Below are positions 24,467 through 33,931 of a DNA stretch of 51,154 nucleotides, in pieces (within the stretch, counting starts at the first letter, position 1; every line of letters starts with the position of its first letter). The notes under the pieces were generated by a model. It worked only from the letters and a program-made list of their open reading frames with translations, did no database searches and had not been told where the DNA came from. The position numbers and the translations under genes were made by a program. The stretch is from contig CAMJPQ010000019.1 in assembly GCA_946407745.1 (NCBI GenBank), positions 1 to 51,154 of the forward strand. The letters are read 5' to 3'. The DNA comes from an uncultured Clostridia bacterium (GTDB lineage: Bacteria; Bacillota; Clostridia; Christensenellales; Aristaeellaceae).

Positions 24467-25015
24467 ATGAATTTCCGTTTTGTCACAGAGGAAGACACAG
24501 GCCTGATCCTTTCCTTCATCCGGCAGCTGGCAGCCTATGAAGAGATGAGCAGCCAGGTTGTCGCCACAGAGGAGCTGCTGCGGGAATGGCTGTTTGAAAA
24601 GCACAGCGCCGAGACGCTTTTTGTGTGCGAAGGAGAGAAGGCAGTGGGTTTTGCACTGTTTTTCCACAACTTTTCCACATTTCTCGGCCGCGCGGGCCTC
24701 TATCTGGAGGACCTGTTTGTGCTGCCGGAATACCGCGGCAGGGGCTATGGAAAGGCCCTGCTGAAGGAGCTGGCGCGTATGGCGTCAGAGCGCGGCTGCG
24801 GCCGGCTGGAGTGGTCCTGCCTGGACTGGAACAGGCCCAGCATTGATTTTTACCTTTCCCTGGGCGCTCAGCCCTTGGAGCAATGGACGACCTACCGGCT
24901 GACGGGGAGCGCGCTAATGGAGCTGGGGAACGATGCAGCGCCGGCTTCTGATGCCCCGGCGTGCGAGAGGAGCTGTGCTGAAATTGGCTGCGAGCGCAAA
25001 AACAGAGCTGTTTGA
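24467..25015 (+). CDS. GNAT acetyltransferase, diamine acetyltransferase-like
   Basis: The protein has 182 residues. The fold opens FRFVTEEDTGLILSFIRQLAAYE, as in SSAT-like acetyltransferases. LYLEDLFVLPEYRGRGYGKALL is the acetyl-CoA loop, and WNRPSIDFYLSLGAQPL matches the spermidine/thialysine acetyltransferase group. The likely substrates are polyamines or other primary amines, but this is inference. The last ~30 residues are unrelated to the domain and overlap the MATE gene by 38 bp. Start ATG 24467 follows GGAGAGA. Confidence 0.85.
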   Translation: MNFRFVTEEDTGLILSFIRQLAAYEEMSSQVVATEELLREWLFEKHSAETLFVCEGEKAVGFALFFHNFSTFLGRAGLYLEDLFVLPEYRGRGYGKALLKELARMASERGCGRLEWSCLDWNRPSIDFYLSLGAQPLEQWTTYRLTGSALMELGNDAAPASDAPACERSCAEIGCERKNRAV

Positions 25016-26384
25016 GACCGTGGCGGTACCACGGGCGCTGACGCGGATGGCGATACCTACCATCATCAGCCAGCTGATCACCCTTGTATACAATATGGCG
25101 GACACCTGGTTCATCGGCCGGACGAACAACCCCTACATGGTGGCGGCGTCCTCGCTGGTGCTGACGGTGTTCCTGATGGCAGGTGCGCTGGGCAACCTGT
25201 TCGGCGTGGGCGGCGGCACACTGGTGGTGCGGCTGCTTGGGCGCAAAGAGGAGGAGGAGGCCCGCCGCGCAGCCTCCTGGACACTGGTGATTGCCTGTGT
25301 GTGCGCGCTGGTCTTTTCACTTGCGTGCCTGGTTTTCATGGACCCCCTGCTGCGGCTGCTCGGCGCCAGTGACAACACCATCGGCTATGCGCGGCAGTAC
25401 CTGATTTTTGTGGTGGTCATCGGCGGCATCGCAAATGTCGCCAACACCACCATGTCCTTCATGCTGCGCAACGCCGGCTATTCGAGGGAGGCGGCCTTCG
25501 GGCTGAGCCTTGGCGGCGTGGTCAACATTGCGCTGGACCCCCTGTTCATGTTTGTGATCCTGCCGGACGGATACCAGGTGATGGGCGCCGGCATCGCCAC
25601 CATGCTGTCCAATGTGATCTCCATGGCCTACTTCCTGCTGATGTACCGCAGGGTCCGGAAGGATTCCGTGCTGGAGATTCCCCGTCGCGTTGAGAAAATC
25701 CGCCCGGAGTCCCGCAGGAACATTTTCTCCATCGGCGTGCCGGCGGCTCTGAGCGTGTTTCTGTTCGACCTGACCAACATCGTCATCAACCGCCTGTCCG
25801 CCTCCCACGGGGACCTGCAGCTGGCCGCCATCGGCATCGTGCAGAAGGTGGAACGGTTCCCGCTGAACATCGGCATCGGCATCTGCCTGGGCATGATCCC
25901 GCTGATCGGCTACAATTACGCTGCCGGCAACTACAGGCGGATGAGGGCCTTCTTCACTGCCGCCAGGCTCGGCGGGCTGGCCGTAGCCGCCCTGAGCGTG
26001 GTAATGTATTACCTTTTCGCGAACAGGCTGATTGCCGCCTTCATTGACAATGAGGAGACCGTGCGCCTTGGCACCGACTTCCTGCGGGCCAGGTGCTTTG
26101 CCACCCCCTTCATGTTCCTCAGCTTCAACATGGTCAATTTCATGCAGGCGGTCAACAGGGGCAGGGAATCCTTTTACCTGGCGGCCATCCGCCAGATCGG
26201 GCTGAATATTCCGATCCTGTTTGTGTTAAACGCGCTGCTGGGCATGACCGGCATTGTGTGGACGCAGCTGGTGGCCGACATACTGAATGTGATCATCTCA
26301 TACATCATATACGGCAGGGTCCTGCGCGCCATCCTTCCCGCCGGGGAGATGGGGGACAGGGCCCGGACGGAGACGGGAAGATGA
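24978..26384 (+). CDS. MATE family efflux transporter
   Basis: The protein has about 468 residues, twelve predicted helices. LTRMAIPTIISQLITLVYNMADTWF is the typical first helix; read here in pieces, PTIISQLITLVYNMADT matches the copy at 8502-9881. The start GTG 24978 follows AGAGGAG. An ATG 45 nt earlier would deepen the overlap with the GNAT gene and lacks a ribosome site. It overlaps the esterase start by 4 bp. Co-transcription with HxlR, GNAT and esterase fits a xenobiotic or amine export role. Substrate unknown. Confidence 0.88.
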   Translation: MKLAASAKTELFETVAVPRALTRMAIPTIISQLITLVYNMADTWFIGRTNNPYMVAASSLVLTVFLMAGALGNLFGVGGGTLVVRLLGRKEEEEARRAASWTLVIACVCALVFSLACLVFMDPLLRLLGASDNTIGYARQYLIFVVVIGGIANVANTTMSFMLRNAGYSREAAFGLSLGGVVNIALDPLFMFVILPDGYQVMGAGIATMLSNVISMAYFLLMYRRVRKDSVLEIPRRVEKIRPESRRNIFSIGVPAALSVFLFDLTNIVINRLSASHGDLQLAAIGIVQKVERFPLNIGIGICLGMIPLIGYNYAAGNYRRMRAFFTAARLGGLAVAALSVVMYYLFANRLIAAFIDNEETVRLGTDFLRARCFATPFMFLSFNMVNFMQAVNRGRESFYLAAIRQIGLNIPILFVLNALLGMTGIVWTQLVADILNVIISYIIYGRVLRAILPAGEMGDRARTETGR

Positions 26385-28171
26385 AGAAAACAAAAAGACC
26401 TGTCGTGTGGTGGATCGTGTTTGCGCTGATTGTGCTGCTCATGCTGGCAGTGCTGGAGCTGGGCAAGCATACCCTCAACGGCTGGGTGTTGACGCTGGCC
26501 GCAGCGGCCTGCTTTGCGTACCTGAACAGGACAAGGCTGTGTTCGAAGGGCCGCGCTGTGCGCTTCGGCGCGTGGTGCGCCTTTTTCGCCGTGTTTGCGG
26601 CCATACTATGGGTTTCCTGGCCGCCGGTGCGCCGTGTCCCTGCCGTGCAGGGCCGCACAGGCGGGGTGACCGAGGTGGTGCACGTGGCGCAGGGTGACCT
26701 GACCGGCGTAAAAACTGCCGACGGCAGGGTGGAGGTTTTCACCGGAATACCTTACGCGCAGCCGCCCGTCGGCGAGCTGCGCTGGCTTCCGCCGCAGCCG
26801 GCGCCGCCATGGGAGGGGGTGCTGGCCGCCGATCATTTCGCTCCCATGTCCATGCAGACCACAAGCCTGCCAATCCTCAGCTCTCTGGCCGAGATCATCG
26901 GCTATCACGACTACCGGATTTCCCTGTACGACAACTATCGCACGCCAGTCAGCGAGGATTCGCTGTACCTGAACATCTGGCGGCCTGCCGGTGCCGGCGG
27001 CGGCCTGCCGGTGCTGGTCTACGTGCACGGCGGCTCGCTGCAGACCGGCCAGCCCTGGTACGCGGATTACAGCGGCGAGGGCCTGGCCCGCGACGGCGTG
27101 ATCGTGGTCAATATGGGCTACCGGCTGGGCATCTTCGGCTTCTTCGCCGATGAGGAGCTGATGGCCGAATCCGGCACCACCGGCAACTATGGCCTGCTGG
27201 ACCAGATCATGGCACTGCAGTGGGTGCAGCAGAACATTGCGGCCTTTGGCGGCGACCCGGAGAATGTGACTCTGGCAGGCGAATCAGCGGGGGCCGCCTG
27301 CGTCACCGCGCTGTGCACCTCGCCCCTGGCCAGCGGCCTGTTCCGGCGTGCCGTGGGAGAAAGCTCCACCGTCACCGCGCCGCAGCCCGCTCATTCCTTC
27401 CGGCTGATGGAGGAGGCGCTCGCCGCCGGGAGAAGGACCAGGGCGAAGTATCAGGCCGGGACCATCGAGGCCCTGCGCGCCCTGCCTGCGGAAGCAATCG
27501 TGGATGAAATGAACACCCACCACCACATCACGGTGGACGGCTATGTGCTGCCGCAAACGCCCTTCGAGGCCTACCGCGGCGGCTTCCACAACGAAGAGGC
27601 GCAGCTGCACGGTTTCAACCGGGATGAGTCCGGACCCTTCATCCTGCTTGGGCAGGCCAACCTGAAGAACTATGAGAGCAAGGTGAGGGTGGCGTTTCCC
27701 GGCAGCTACGGCGACCGGGTGCTCGCGCTGTACCCCGCGGCCACTGACGCGGAGGCGCGCAGAATGTGGGCGGATATTTATACCGCCGTGCTGTTTACCT
27801 ACGGCCACTATTGCTGGGAGCGCCAGGCGCTTGAGAATGGCATACCCAGCTATGTCTATTACTTCCGCAAGGCCAACGGGCGGCTTGGCGCCTGGCACGG
27901 CGGGGAGGAAATGTATCTCTACGGCAATATACCGGAGAGCTCCCCGCTGTTTGACGGGGGTGACCGCGAGCTGAGCCGCGTCATGAAGCAGTACTTCGTG
28001 AATTTCATCCGCACCGGCGACCCCAACGGCGAGGGGCTGCCCGCCTGGCCCGCCTCCGCAGGGCAGGACCGGGTGCTTTCGCTGGATGATACCATCGCGG
28101 TGGAGAATGCGCCTTACCTGCCGCTGTATGAGATTCTGGATGAAATGAATGGCTGGGGTCAGGCGCAGTAA
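26381..28171 (+). CDS. Membrane-anchored type B carboxylesterase
   Basis: The 596-residue protein begins with two or three transmembrane helices (about 8-28, 33-46, 63-79), an uncommon addition to this family. The hydrolase domain begins with GRVEVFTGIPYAQPPVGELRW, the carboxylesterase B start motif. SEDSLYLNIWRP is signature 2. The oxyanion hole is VYVHGGS, and the nucleophile Ser (about 301) is in LAGESAGA. The acid Glu is in FNRDES and the His in GAWHGGEE. The active domain should face outward. The ATG overlaps the MATE stop (ATGA). The substrate is unknown; the family hydrolyses esters, including some antibiotics and phenolic esters. Confidence 0.88.
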   Translation: MKKTKRPVVWWIVFALIVLLMLAVLELGKHTLNGWVLTLAAAACFAYLNRTRLCSKGRAVRFGAWCAFFAVFAAILWVSWPPVRRVPAVQGRTGGVTEVVHVAQGDLTGVKTADGRVEVFTGIPYAQPPVGELRWLPPQPAPPWEGVLAADHFAPMSMQTTSLPILSSLAEIIGYHDYRISLYDNYRTPVSEDSLYLNIWRPAGAGGGLPVLVYVHGGSLQTGQPWYADYSGEGLARDGVIVVNMGYRLGIFGFFADEELMAESGTTGNYGLLDQIMALQWVQQNIAAFGGDPENVTLAGESAGAACVTALCTSPLASGLFRRAVGESSTVTAPQPAHSFRLMEEALAAGRRTRAKYQAGTIEALRALPAEAIVDEMNTHHHITVDGYVLPQTPFEAYRGGFHNEEAQLHGFNRDESGPFILLGQANLKNYESKVRVAFPGSYGDRVLALYPAATDAEARRMWADIYTAVLFTYGHYCWERQALENGIPSYVYYFRKANGRLGAWHGGEEMYLYGNIPESSPLFDGGDRELSRVMKQYFVNFIRTGDPNGEGLPAWPASAGQDRVLSLDDTIAVENAPYLPLYEILDEMNGWGQAQ

Positions 28172-28227
28172 CGCGCCGTCCCTGCCGCGCAGGCAATCAC
28201 AATAAGGTATACAGGACTGGAGTAACA

Positions 28228-30741
28228 ATGTCAGCACACAGCAAAAACCCGCCCGCGCAGATTGAGGTGCGCGGCGCGCGGGTGCACAACCTGAAAAACA
28301 TCAATGTAGATATTCCGCTGAACTGCGTGGTCGGTGTGGCGGGCGTATCCGGATCGGGCAAATCCTCCCTGGCTCTGGGCGTGCTGTATGCCGAGGGCTC
28401 GCGGCGGTACCTGGAATCCCTTTCCACCTACACGCGCCGCCGCATGACGCAGGCTGCCGCCGCCCAGGTGGACGATGTGCGCTATATTCCCGCGGCCCTG
28501 GCGCTGCACCAGCGCCCCGGCGTGCCAGGCATCCGTTCCACCTTCGGCACGGGCACCGAGCTGCTGAACAGCCTGCGCCTCATGTATTCACGGCTTGCGC
28601 AGCACCGCTGCCCCAACGGGCACAGGCTCCCGCCCTCGCTGCGCGTGGCCGCGGGGCTGGACCTCGTATGCCCTGAGTGCGGAGTGCATTTCTACGCCCC
28701 CGGCGCGGAGGAGCTGTCCTTCAACAGCACCGGCGCCTGCAGGCACTGCGACGGCACCGGCGTGGTGCGGGCGGTGGATGAAAGCACCCTGGTGCCGGAT
28801 GAATCCCTCTCGATCGACGAAGGGGCGGTTGCGCCGTGGCAGACGCTGATGTGGTCGCTGATGAAGGACATCGCCCGCGAGATGGGCGTGCGCACCGATG
28901 TGCCCTTCCGAGAGCTGACAGAGAGGGAGCGGGAGATTGTTTTCCACGGACCGGCGGAAAAACGCCACATCATGTACATCAACGAAAAAACCAACACGGC
29001 GGCGGAGATGGACTTTACCTACTACAGCGCCGTCTACACCGTGGAAAATGCCCTCTCCCACGTGAAGGACGAAAAGGGCATGAAGCGCGTGGAGCGGTTT
29101 CTGCGCCAGCAGCCCTGTCCGGACTGCGGCGGCACCCGGCTCTCCGAGGCGGCGCGTGCGCCCCTGCTCCGCGGCATCTCCCTGGCGGAGGCCTGCCGGA
29201 TGACGCTCTCCGACCTGTCCGCCTGGGTGGACGGTGTGCCCGCCTCGCTGCCGGAGGAAATGCGCCCGATGGCGGAAAGCATCTGCCAGTCCTTCCAGCG
29301 GGCGGCAAAGCGCCTGATGGACCTGGGCCTGTCCTATCTGACACTGGACCGGGAGGCGGCGACCCTCTCCACCGGGGAGCGGCAGCGGATGCAGCTGGCC
29401 CGGGCGGTGCGCAACCGCACCACCGGCGTACTGTATGTGCTGGATGAGCCGACCATCGGCCTGCACCCATCCAATGTGGAGGGCGTTATCGGCGTAATGA
29501 ACGACCTGCTGGCCGACGGCAATTCCATCCTGCTGGTGGATCACGACACACAGATCCTCTCTCAGGCGGACTGGATCATTGAAATGGGTCCGGAGGCAGG
29601 GGCAAATGGCGGTCGCGTGATCGCGCAGGGCACCATTCCGGAGGTGGAAAGCAACCCGGAGAGCAGAATCGGCGGCTTCCTTTCCGGAAGGTCAGCCGTC
29701 AGGGCCCGGCAGGCCATTCCCGCCGGAAGGCTGTTTGAGCAGGGCGCGATCCGCCTGTCCACCGGCCCCGTTCACACGGTGCAGCCGCTGGAGGTCAGCT
29801 TCCCCAAGGGCAGGCTGACAGCGGTCACCGGCGTGTCAGGCAGCGGCAAAACCACCATGGTGCTGGAAAGCCTGATTGCCGGCCTGCAGGCCCAGCTGCA
29901 GGGGAAAAAGCTGCCGGGTCACGTCAAAAGCATAGCCGCGCCGGGCATTGCCCAGGTCAAGCTGATCGACGCCACGCCCATCGGCATCAACGTGCGCTCC
30001 ACCGTGGCCACCTATGCCGATATTCACGATGAGCTGCGCAAGGTCTACGCCCGCACGCCGGATGCCAGGCAGCGCGGCTGGAAGGCCGGCGATTTTTCCT
30101 ACAACACCGGCGCGCTGCGCTGCCCGGTGTGCGACGGCACGGGCAGCATCAGCCTGGATGTGCAGTTCCTGCCCGATGTGGACATTCCCTGCCCCGACTG
30201 CCGGGGCTCGCGGTACGCCAAAGAGGCGGGTCTCATCCGAAGGCAGGGCAAAAAGCAGGGAAAGGCCTACTCCCTCCCCGAGCTGATGGACCTGAGTGTG
30301 GATGAGGCGCTGGAGGTCTGCGCCGACCTGCCCGTCATTCACAGGCGGCTGTCTGTGCTGAAGGAGTTGGGGCTGGGCTACCTCACCCTGGGGGAGGAGA
30401 CCCCCAGCCTGTCCGGCGGCGAGGCGCAGCGGCTGAAGCTGGCCAGCGAGATGGGCAGGGGGCAGTCGGACACTGTCTTCGTGTTTGACGAGCCGACCAT
30501 CGGCCTGCATCCCCTGGACGTGGAGACGCTGCTGCAGGTGTTCCGCCATCTCACCGACAGCGGGGCCACCGTGATTGTGATCGAGCACGACCTGGACCTG
30601 ATCCGCAACAGCGACTATGTGATCGACATGGGTCCCGGCGGTGGCGTGCATGGCGGGACGGTTGTGGCCACCGGCACGCCGGAGGAGATTGCGGCGTGCG
30701 AAAAAAGCATCACGGGGAAATACCTTTCCGCCGGATGCTGA
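28228..30741 (+). CDS. UvrA-like ABC ATPase (UvrA2 / drug-resistance type)
   Basis: The protein has 837 residues, about 100 fewer than canonical UvrA. Two ABC modules are present, with Walker A GVSGSGKSS (about 39) and GVSGSGKTT (about 538), signatures LSTGERQRM and LSGGEAQRL, and Walker B followed by DEPTIGLHP twice. Zinc segments CPECG, CRHCDGTG and CPDCGG, then CPVCDGTG and CPDCRG, are retained. The shortening lies in the region between the first ABC module and the UvrB-binding or insertion domains, as in UvrA2 proteins that protect antibiotic producers. It follows the esterase by 56 nt and has a strong terminator. No uvrB or uvrC is near. Confidence 0.87.
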   Translation: MSAHSKNPPAQIEVRGARVHNLKNINVDIPLNCVVGVAGVSGSGKSSLALGVLYAEGSRRYLESLSTYTRRRMTQAAAAQVDDVRYIPAALALHQRPGVPGIRSTFGTGTELLNSLRLMYSRLAQHRCPNGHRLPPSLRVAAGLDLVCPECGVHFYAPGAEELSFNSTGACRHCDGTGVVRAVDESTLVPDESLSIDEGAVAPWQTLMWSLMKDIAREMGVRTDVPFRELTEREREIVFHGPAEKRHIMYINEKTNTAAEMDFTYYSAVYTVENALSHVKDEKGMKRVERFLRQQPCPDCGGTRLSEAARAPLLRGISLAEACRMTLSDLSAWVDGVPASLPEEMRPMAESICQSFQRAAKRLMDLGLSYLTLDREAATLSTGERQRMQLARAVRNRTTGVLYVLDEPTIGLHPSNVEGVIGVMNDLLADGNSILLVDHDTQILSQADWIIEMGPEAGANGGRVIAQGTIPEVESNPESRIGGFLSGRSAVRARQAIPAGRLFEQGAIRLSTGPVHTVQPLEVSFPKGRLTAVTGVSGSGKTTMVLESLIAGLQAQLQGKKLPGHVKSIAAPGIAQVKLIDATPIGINVRSTVATYADIHDELRKVYARTPDARQRGWKAGDFSYNTGALRCPVCDGTGSISLDVQFLPDVDIPCPDCRGSRYAKEAGLIRRQGKKQGKAYSLPELMDLSVDEALEVCADLPVIHRRLSVLKELGLGYLTLGEETPSLSGGEAQRLKLASEMGRGQSDTVFVFDEPTIGLHPLDVETLLQVFRHLTDSGATVIVIEHDLDLIRNSDYVIDMGPGGGVHGGTVVATGTPEEIAACEKSITGKYLSAGC

Positions 30742-30752
30742 GTAAGCCGGAA

Positions 30753-30798
30753 CGGTGCCGCACATTTGCCCGGCAAATGTGCGGCACCGTCGTTTTTT
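30753..30798 (+). terminator. Terminator after the UvrA2-like gene
   Basis: A perfect 15-bp stem (30753-30767 with 30775-30789) and 7-nt loop is followed by TCGTTTTTT. The T run is on the plus strand only. Confidence 0.9.
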
Positions 30799-32005
30799 AC
30801 TGGCTGTGCTTCCGCATGTATTCCACTGTTCTGTAAAGCGTTTCCCCGTGAAAGATCTTATCCAGGTTGCCGGCAAAGTCCAGCCCGTACCGGCGCTGCA
30901 GGCGCTCCAGCTCCTCCTGCATGCCGCCCGGCTGACCGGGGCGCAGCAGGTCATCAATGCGCAGCTGCCGGTACATCTCGTCTGTGAGGTGATAAAGACC
31001 CACGCCGATCAGGCGGACCGGCTTCCTTTGCACCTGCTCCAGCAGCGCTTCAGCCTCCTCCAGAATGGCCTTCGCGGAGCGCGTGGCCGGGGTCAGCCTG
31101 GAACGGGTGATGGTTTTCATGTCGGCGTAGGTGATTTTCAGGCTGACACCCTCGCCATACAGTCCTACCCCCGTGGCGCGCCTTTCCACGCTGATGGCAA
31201 GCAGCGCCAGCACATCCCGCAGGAGGGCAAAGTCGTCCACATCCTCCTGAAAGGTCAGCTCCCGGCTGATGGATTTGGCCTCCTCCGGCCGCCAGGCGAC
31301 CACCTTCCGGTCATCCCGCCCGAAGGCCTGCCCCACAATCCACGCCACCTGCTTGCCCAGCAGGCGAAGCACCTCCTCCTGTCTTTCCTGAATGTCCCGT
31401 ACCGTGCGGATGCCGGAGCGGTTCAGCCTCTCCGCCGTCTTTGCCCCCACGGTGTACAGCACGCGGACATCCCGGTCAATGATGAGGTTCACAAAGTCTG
31501 CCTCTGTCCGTATCTCGAAATAGCCGTCCGGCTTTTTCTCCTCGCTGGCGGTCTTGGCGGCTGTTTTGGAATAGGCCACCCCCACCGAGCAGGTCAGGCC
31601 CGCCTCGTCCCGGGTGCGCCGCTTGATCTCGCGCGCAAACGCGCAGGCCCTGTCCCAGCTGCCCGCCTTGTCCGTCACATCCAGGTAGGCCTCGTCCAGC
31701 GCAATGGTTTCCGCCGCGGAGCAGTATTCGTTCCAGATTGTGTGCAGCTGGTTTGAAACAGCGCGGTATTTGTCAAAATTCGGATGCATGTACACCCCGC
31801 CCGGGCACAGCCGGTAGGCTTCCTTGATGTTCATGGCGGAGTGAACACCGTATTTGCGCGCCTCATAGCTGCAGGTGGCCACCACGCCGCGCTCGTGGGG
31901 CAGCGAACCGATGATCAGTGGCTTGCCCCGCAGGGAGGGGTTGTCCCGCATTTCCACAGAGGCGTAAAAAGCGTCCATATCCACATGAATGATGATTTGG
32001 GACAC
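30797..32005 (-). CDS. dinB: DNA polymerase IV (Y-family)
   Basis: DinB copies damaged templates and extends mispaired ends, with low fidelity. The 402-residue protein has the N-terminal HVDMDAFYASVE (Mg ligand Asp), YEARKYGVHSAM, and LDEAYLDVT, where the second acidic pair lies (most homologues have SIDEAYLDVT). The helix-hairpin-helix region is around VGAKTAERLNRSGI. The C-terminal little-finger domain is complete, but no clear beta-clamp pentapeptide is seen in the last residues. It is the third gene in a minus-strand series after the M29 aminopeptidase and cupin. No LexA box is visible. Confidence 0.92.
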   Translation of the reverse strand: MSQIIIHVDMDAFYASVEMRDNPSLRGKPLIIGSLPHERGVVATCSYEARKYGVHSAMNIKEAYRLCPGGVYMHPNFDKYRAVSNQLHTIWNEYCSAAETIALDEAYLDVTDKAGSWDRACAFAREIKRRTRDEAGLTCSVGVAYSKTAAKTASEEKKPDGYFEIRTEADFVNLIIDRDVRVLYTVGAKTAERLNRSGIRTVRDIQERQEEVLRLLGKQVAWIVGQAFGRDDRKVVAWRPEEAKSISRELTFQEDVDDFALLRDVLALLAISVERRATGVGLYGEGVSLKITYADMKTITRSRLTPATRSAKAILEEAEALLEQVQRKPVRLIGVGLYHLTDEMYRQLRIDDLLRPGQPGGMQEELERLQRRYGLDFAGNLDKIFHGETLYRTVEYMRKHSQ

Positions 32006-32060
32006 CTTCCCGCCTCCGCTTCTCCTGTTGCCTTAACCGTACGGCTCAGCCGCCTTCGCG

Positions 32061-32417
32061 TCAGTCCGCCCTTTCCACCTGCTCGATGTCAAACGGCGCG
32101 TTGGTGATAAAGAGGAAGGTGCAGTCCTCCAGCGCGGTGGCGCCGTGGTTCATTTCGGTTCCGGCAGGGAACCACACAAATTCTCCCTTTTTCACAACGC
32201 CCAGGCTGGTCTGCATCGCGCCGTCGATAATATACATGCCGTGAGCGCAGCTGTGCTTATGCCAGCCCATGCTGTACCCCTTCGGATAATACGAAACGTT
32301 GACGATCATCCCGGTCTTCGGGTCGGTTACCATGGCCCTGTCCAGGTGCCCGCCGCCCAGGTCGACCCACGGGATCTCGCTGATACGGTAAATCTGCGGT
32401 TCCTCTGCCATCTCCAT
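32061..32417 (-). CDS. Single-domain cupin protein
   Basis: The 118-residue protein is one cupin barrel. The first cupin motif runs from YPKGYSMGWHKHSCAHGMYIIDG (His and His, then the His in CAHG and Gly). The second is PAGTEMNHGA, giving the last His. These could bind Fe, Mn or Zn. The function is unknown; the domain is similar to ChrR-like or dioxygenase-type small cupins. ATG 32417 follows AAAGGA. ATG 32411 is an alternative. Confidence 0.75.
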   Translation of the reverse strand: MEMAEEPQIYRISEIPWVDLGGGHLDRAMVTDPKTGMIVNVSYYPKGYSMGWHKHSCAHGMYIIDGAMQTSLGVVKKGEFVWFPAGTEMNHGATALEDCTFLFITNAPFDIEQVERAD

Positions 32418-32443
32418 CCATTCCTTTCACGCGCAGTAAAGCA

Positions 32444-32469
32444 GCGCGGAGCGCTGTGGGGCTCCGCGC
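32444..32469 (-). terminator. Hairpin between M29 aminopeptidase and cupin
   Basis: A 9-bp perfect inverted repeat (GCGCGGAGC, 32444-32452, with GCTCCGCGC, 32461-32469). On the minus strand it is followed only by TGCTTTAC, so read-through into the cupin gene is likely. Confidence 0.45.
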
Positions 32470-32483
32470 CGGAAAATACAGCA

Positions 32484-33719
32484 TTATGCCCAGGTGCCGT
32501 TGCGGAACACGGGCACAGCGGACCCGTCAGGCTTCACGCCGTCGATGGAAAGATCGTCCGCGCCGACCATGAAGTCAACGTGAATGATGGAATCGTTGAT
32601 GCCCTTCTCCTGTGCCTGAGCCACCGTCAGGTCATCGCCGCCCGGCAGCACCTCCTTGAAGCCCATGCCCAGAGCACAGTGGCAGCAGGCATTTTCATCA
32701 AACAGCGTTTCATAAAAGAGGAAGCCGCACTGGTTTACGGGGCTCTCCTTGGGCACAAGGGCCACCTCGCCCAGCATGGCTGCGCCCTCGTCCATCGCGA
32801 TCATTTTTTCCAGCAGCTCCTGGCCCCTGGCGGCATGGCAGGACACAGCCCGGCCGTTTTTGAAGGTGATGGAGAAATCCTCGATCAGCTGACTGTGCCA
32901 GGACAGCGGCTTCACCGCCACCAGTGTGCCCTCGCATTTGCCCGCAATGGGGGATGTGAAAATTTCCTCCGTGGGCATGTTGGGAATGTAGAACGCGCCG
33001 TTGACCTGGTTGACCGCCCCGGCCCCCTCCCATTTGGCCCCGGGGATCAGCTCCACGGTGAAATCGGTGCCGTTGGCGCTGTGGTAGCGCAGAGAGGCAA
33101 AGCCCTGCTCATTCAGCCAGGCGGCCTTCTTTTCGATGAAATCCGTGTGCCGCTTCCAGGCCGCCACGGGATCGTTTTCCTCCTCTACGCGCACGGTTTT
33201 CAGCACGGCATCCCACAGCCTGCTTACGGCCTCCTCATCTGTGGCCTCCGGGAAGCATTTCTTTGCCCACTTCAGGGAGGGATAGGCCGCGATGCACCAC
33301 TGGTGCTTTCCGTCAACGGCGTTGCGGTAGGGCTTGATTACCTTCATGCGGCCCTGCATTACAGCGGAGAGCTTCTGCGGGTCCACACCGTTCATTGCGT
33401 CCGGGTCCTCGGAAGCAATGAAAATGCGCACCGGCAGGTCCTTCACCATCTGTTTGAGCTTTTCCTCCTCCCAGGGAAGGACCGCCGACAGAGTTTCCTG
33501 GTCCGCATACAGGTAATTCAGCTTGGCATAGCGGTCAAACGTCCAGTCCATATTGACCTTTTTCGCGCCTGCCCTGTAGCACTCCTCGACCAGCAGCGCG
33601 GCAAAATCGTGCTGCTCCACGGAAACCGTCAGCTGAACCACCTGCCCCGGCTGCACGTTCGCCCCTGTGCGGACGATCAGCTCAGCGTATTTCTGAAGCA
33701 ACTTTTGGGATACACTCAT
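32484..33719 (-). CDS. M29-family (thermophilic-type) aminopeptidase
   Basis: M29 enzymes (PepS, AmpS, aminopeptidase T) are cytoplasmic dimetal aminopeptidases. The 411-residue protein starts MSVSQKLLQKYAELIVRTG, then GANVQPGQVVQL, the standard opening. The catalytic domain has GTDFTVELIPGAKW, FIPNMPTEEIFTSP (Glu ligand), CGFLFYETLFDENACCHCALGMGF (Glu and His) and HVDFMVG (His and Asp). The start ATG 33719 has GGAGG 8 nt upstream; a longer in-frame extension is unlikely. The broad substrate range would serve peptide turnover. Confidence 0.9.
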   Translation of the reverse strand: MSVSQKLLQKYAELIVRTGANVQPGQVVQLTVSVEQHDFAALLVEECYRAGAKKVNMDWTFDRYAKLNYLYADQETLSAVLPWEEEKLKQMVKDLPVRIFIASEDPDAMNGVDPQKLSAVMQGRMKVIKPYRNAVDGKHQWCIAAYPSLKWAKKCFPEATDEEAVSRLWDAVLKTVRVEEENDPVAAWKRHTDFIEKKAAWLNEQGFASLRYHSANGTDFTVELIPGAKWEGAGAVNQVNGAFYIPNMPTEEIFTSPIAGKCEGTLVAVKPLSWHSQLIEDFSITFKNGRAVSCHAARGQELLEKMIAMDEGAAMLGEVALVPKESPVNQCGFLFYETLFDENACCHCALGMGFKEVLPGGDDLTVAQAQEKGINDSIIHVDFMVGADDLSIDGVKPDGSAVPVFRNGTWA

Positions 33720-33931
33720 TGTCAATACCTCCAGACATTTTCCTTTCACATGGATGGCAGCGCCGCCCATTGCCGCCGCCGGCACACACATTTTACCGCA
33801 AAACAGCGAATTGGGGAATACACCTGTGCTTCTTTTTGGTGTATGATACTGTATGATTACAGCCCCTGCGCCTGCGTCCCGTCCGGCGGGTGCCCTCAGG
33901 CGGGCTCAGTCATTTGGAGAGGATGATCACC

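Noticed and set aside
28228-30741. Canonical UvrA of nucleotide excision repair
   Set aside because: About 100 residues short of canonical UvrA, no uvrB or uvrC nearby, and it sits in an efflux/esterase setting, so UvrA2 is the better call.
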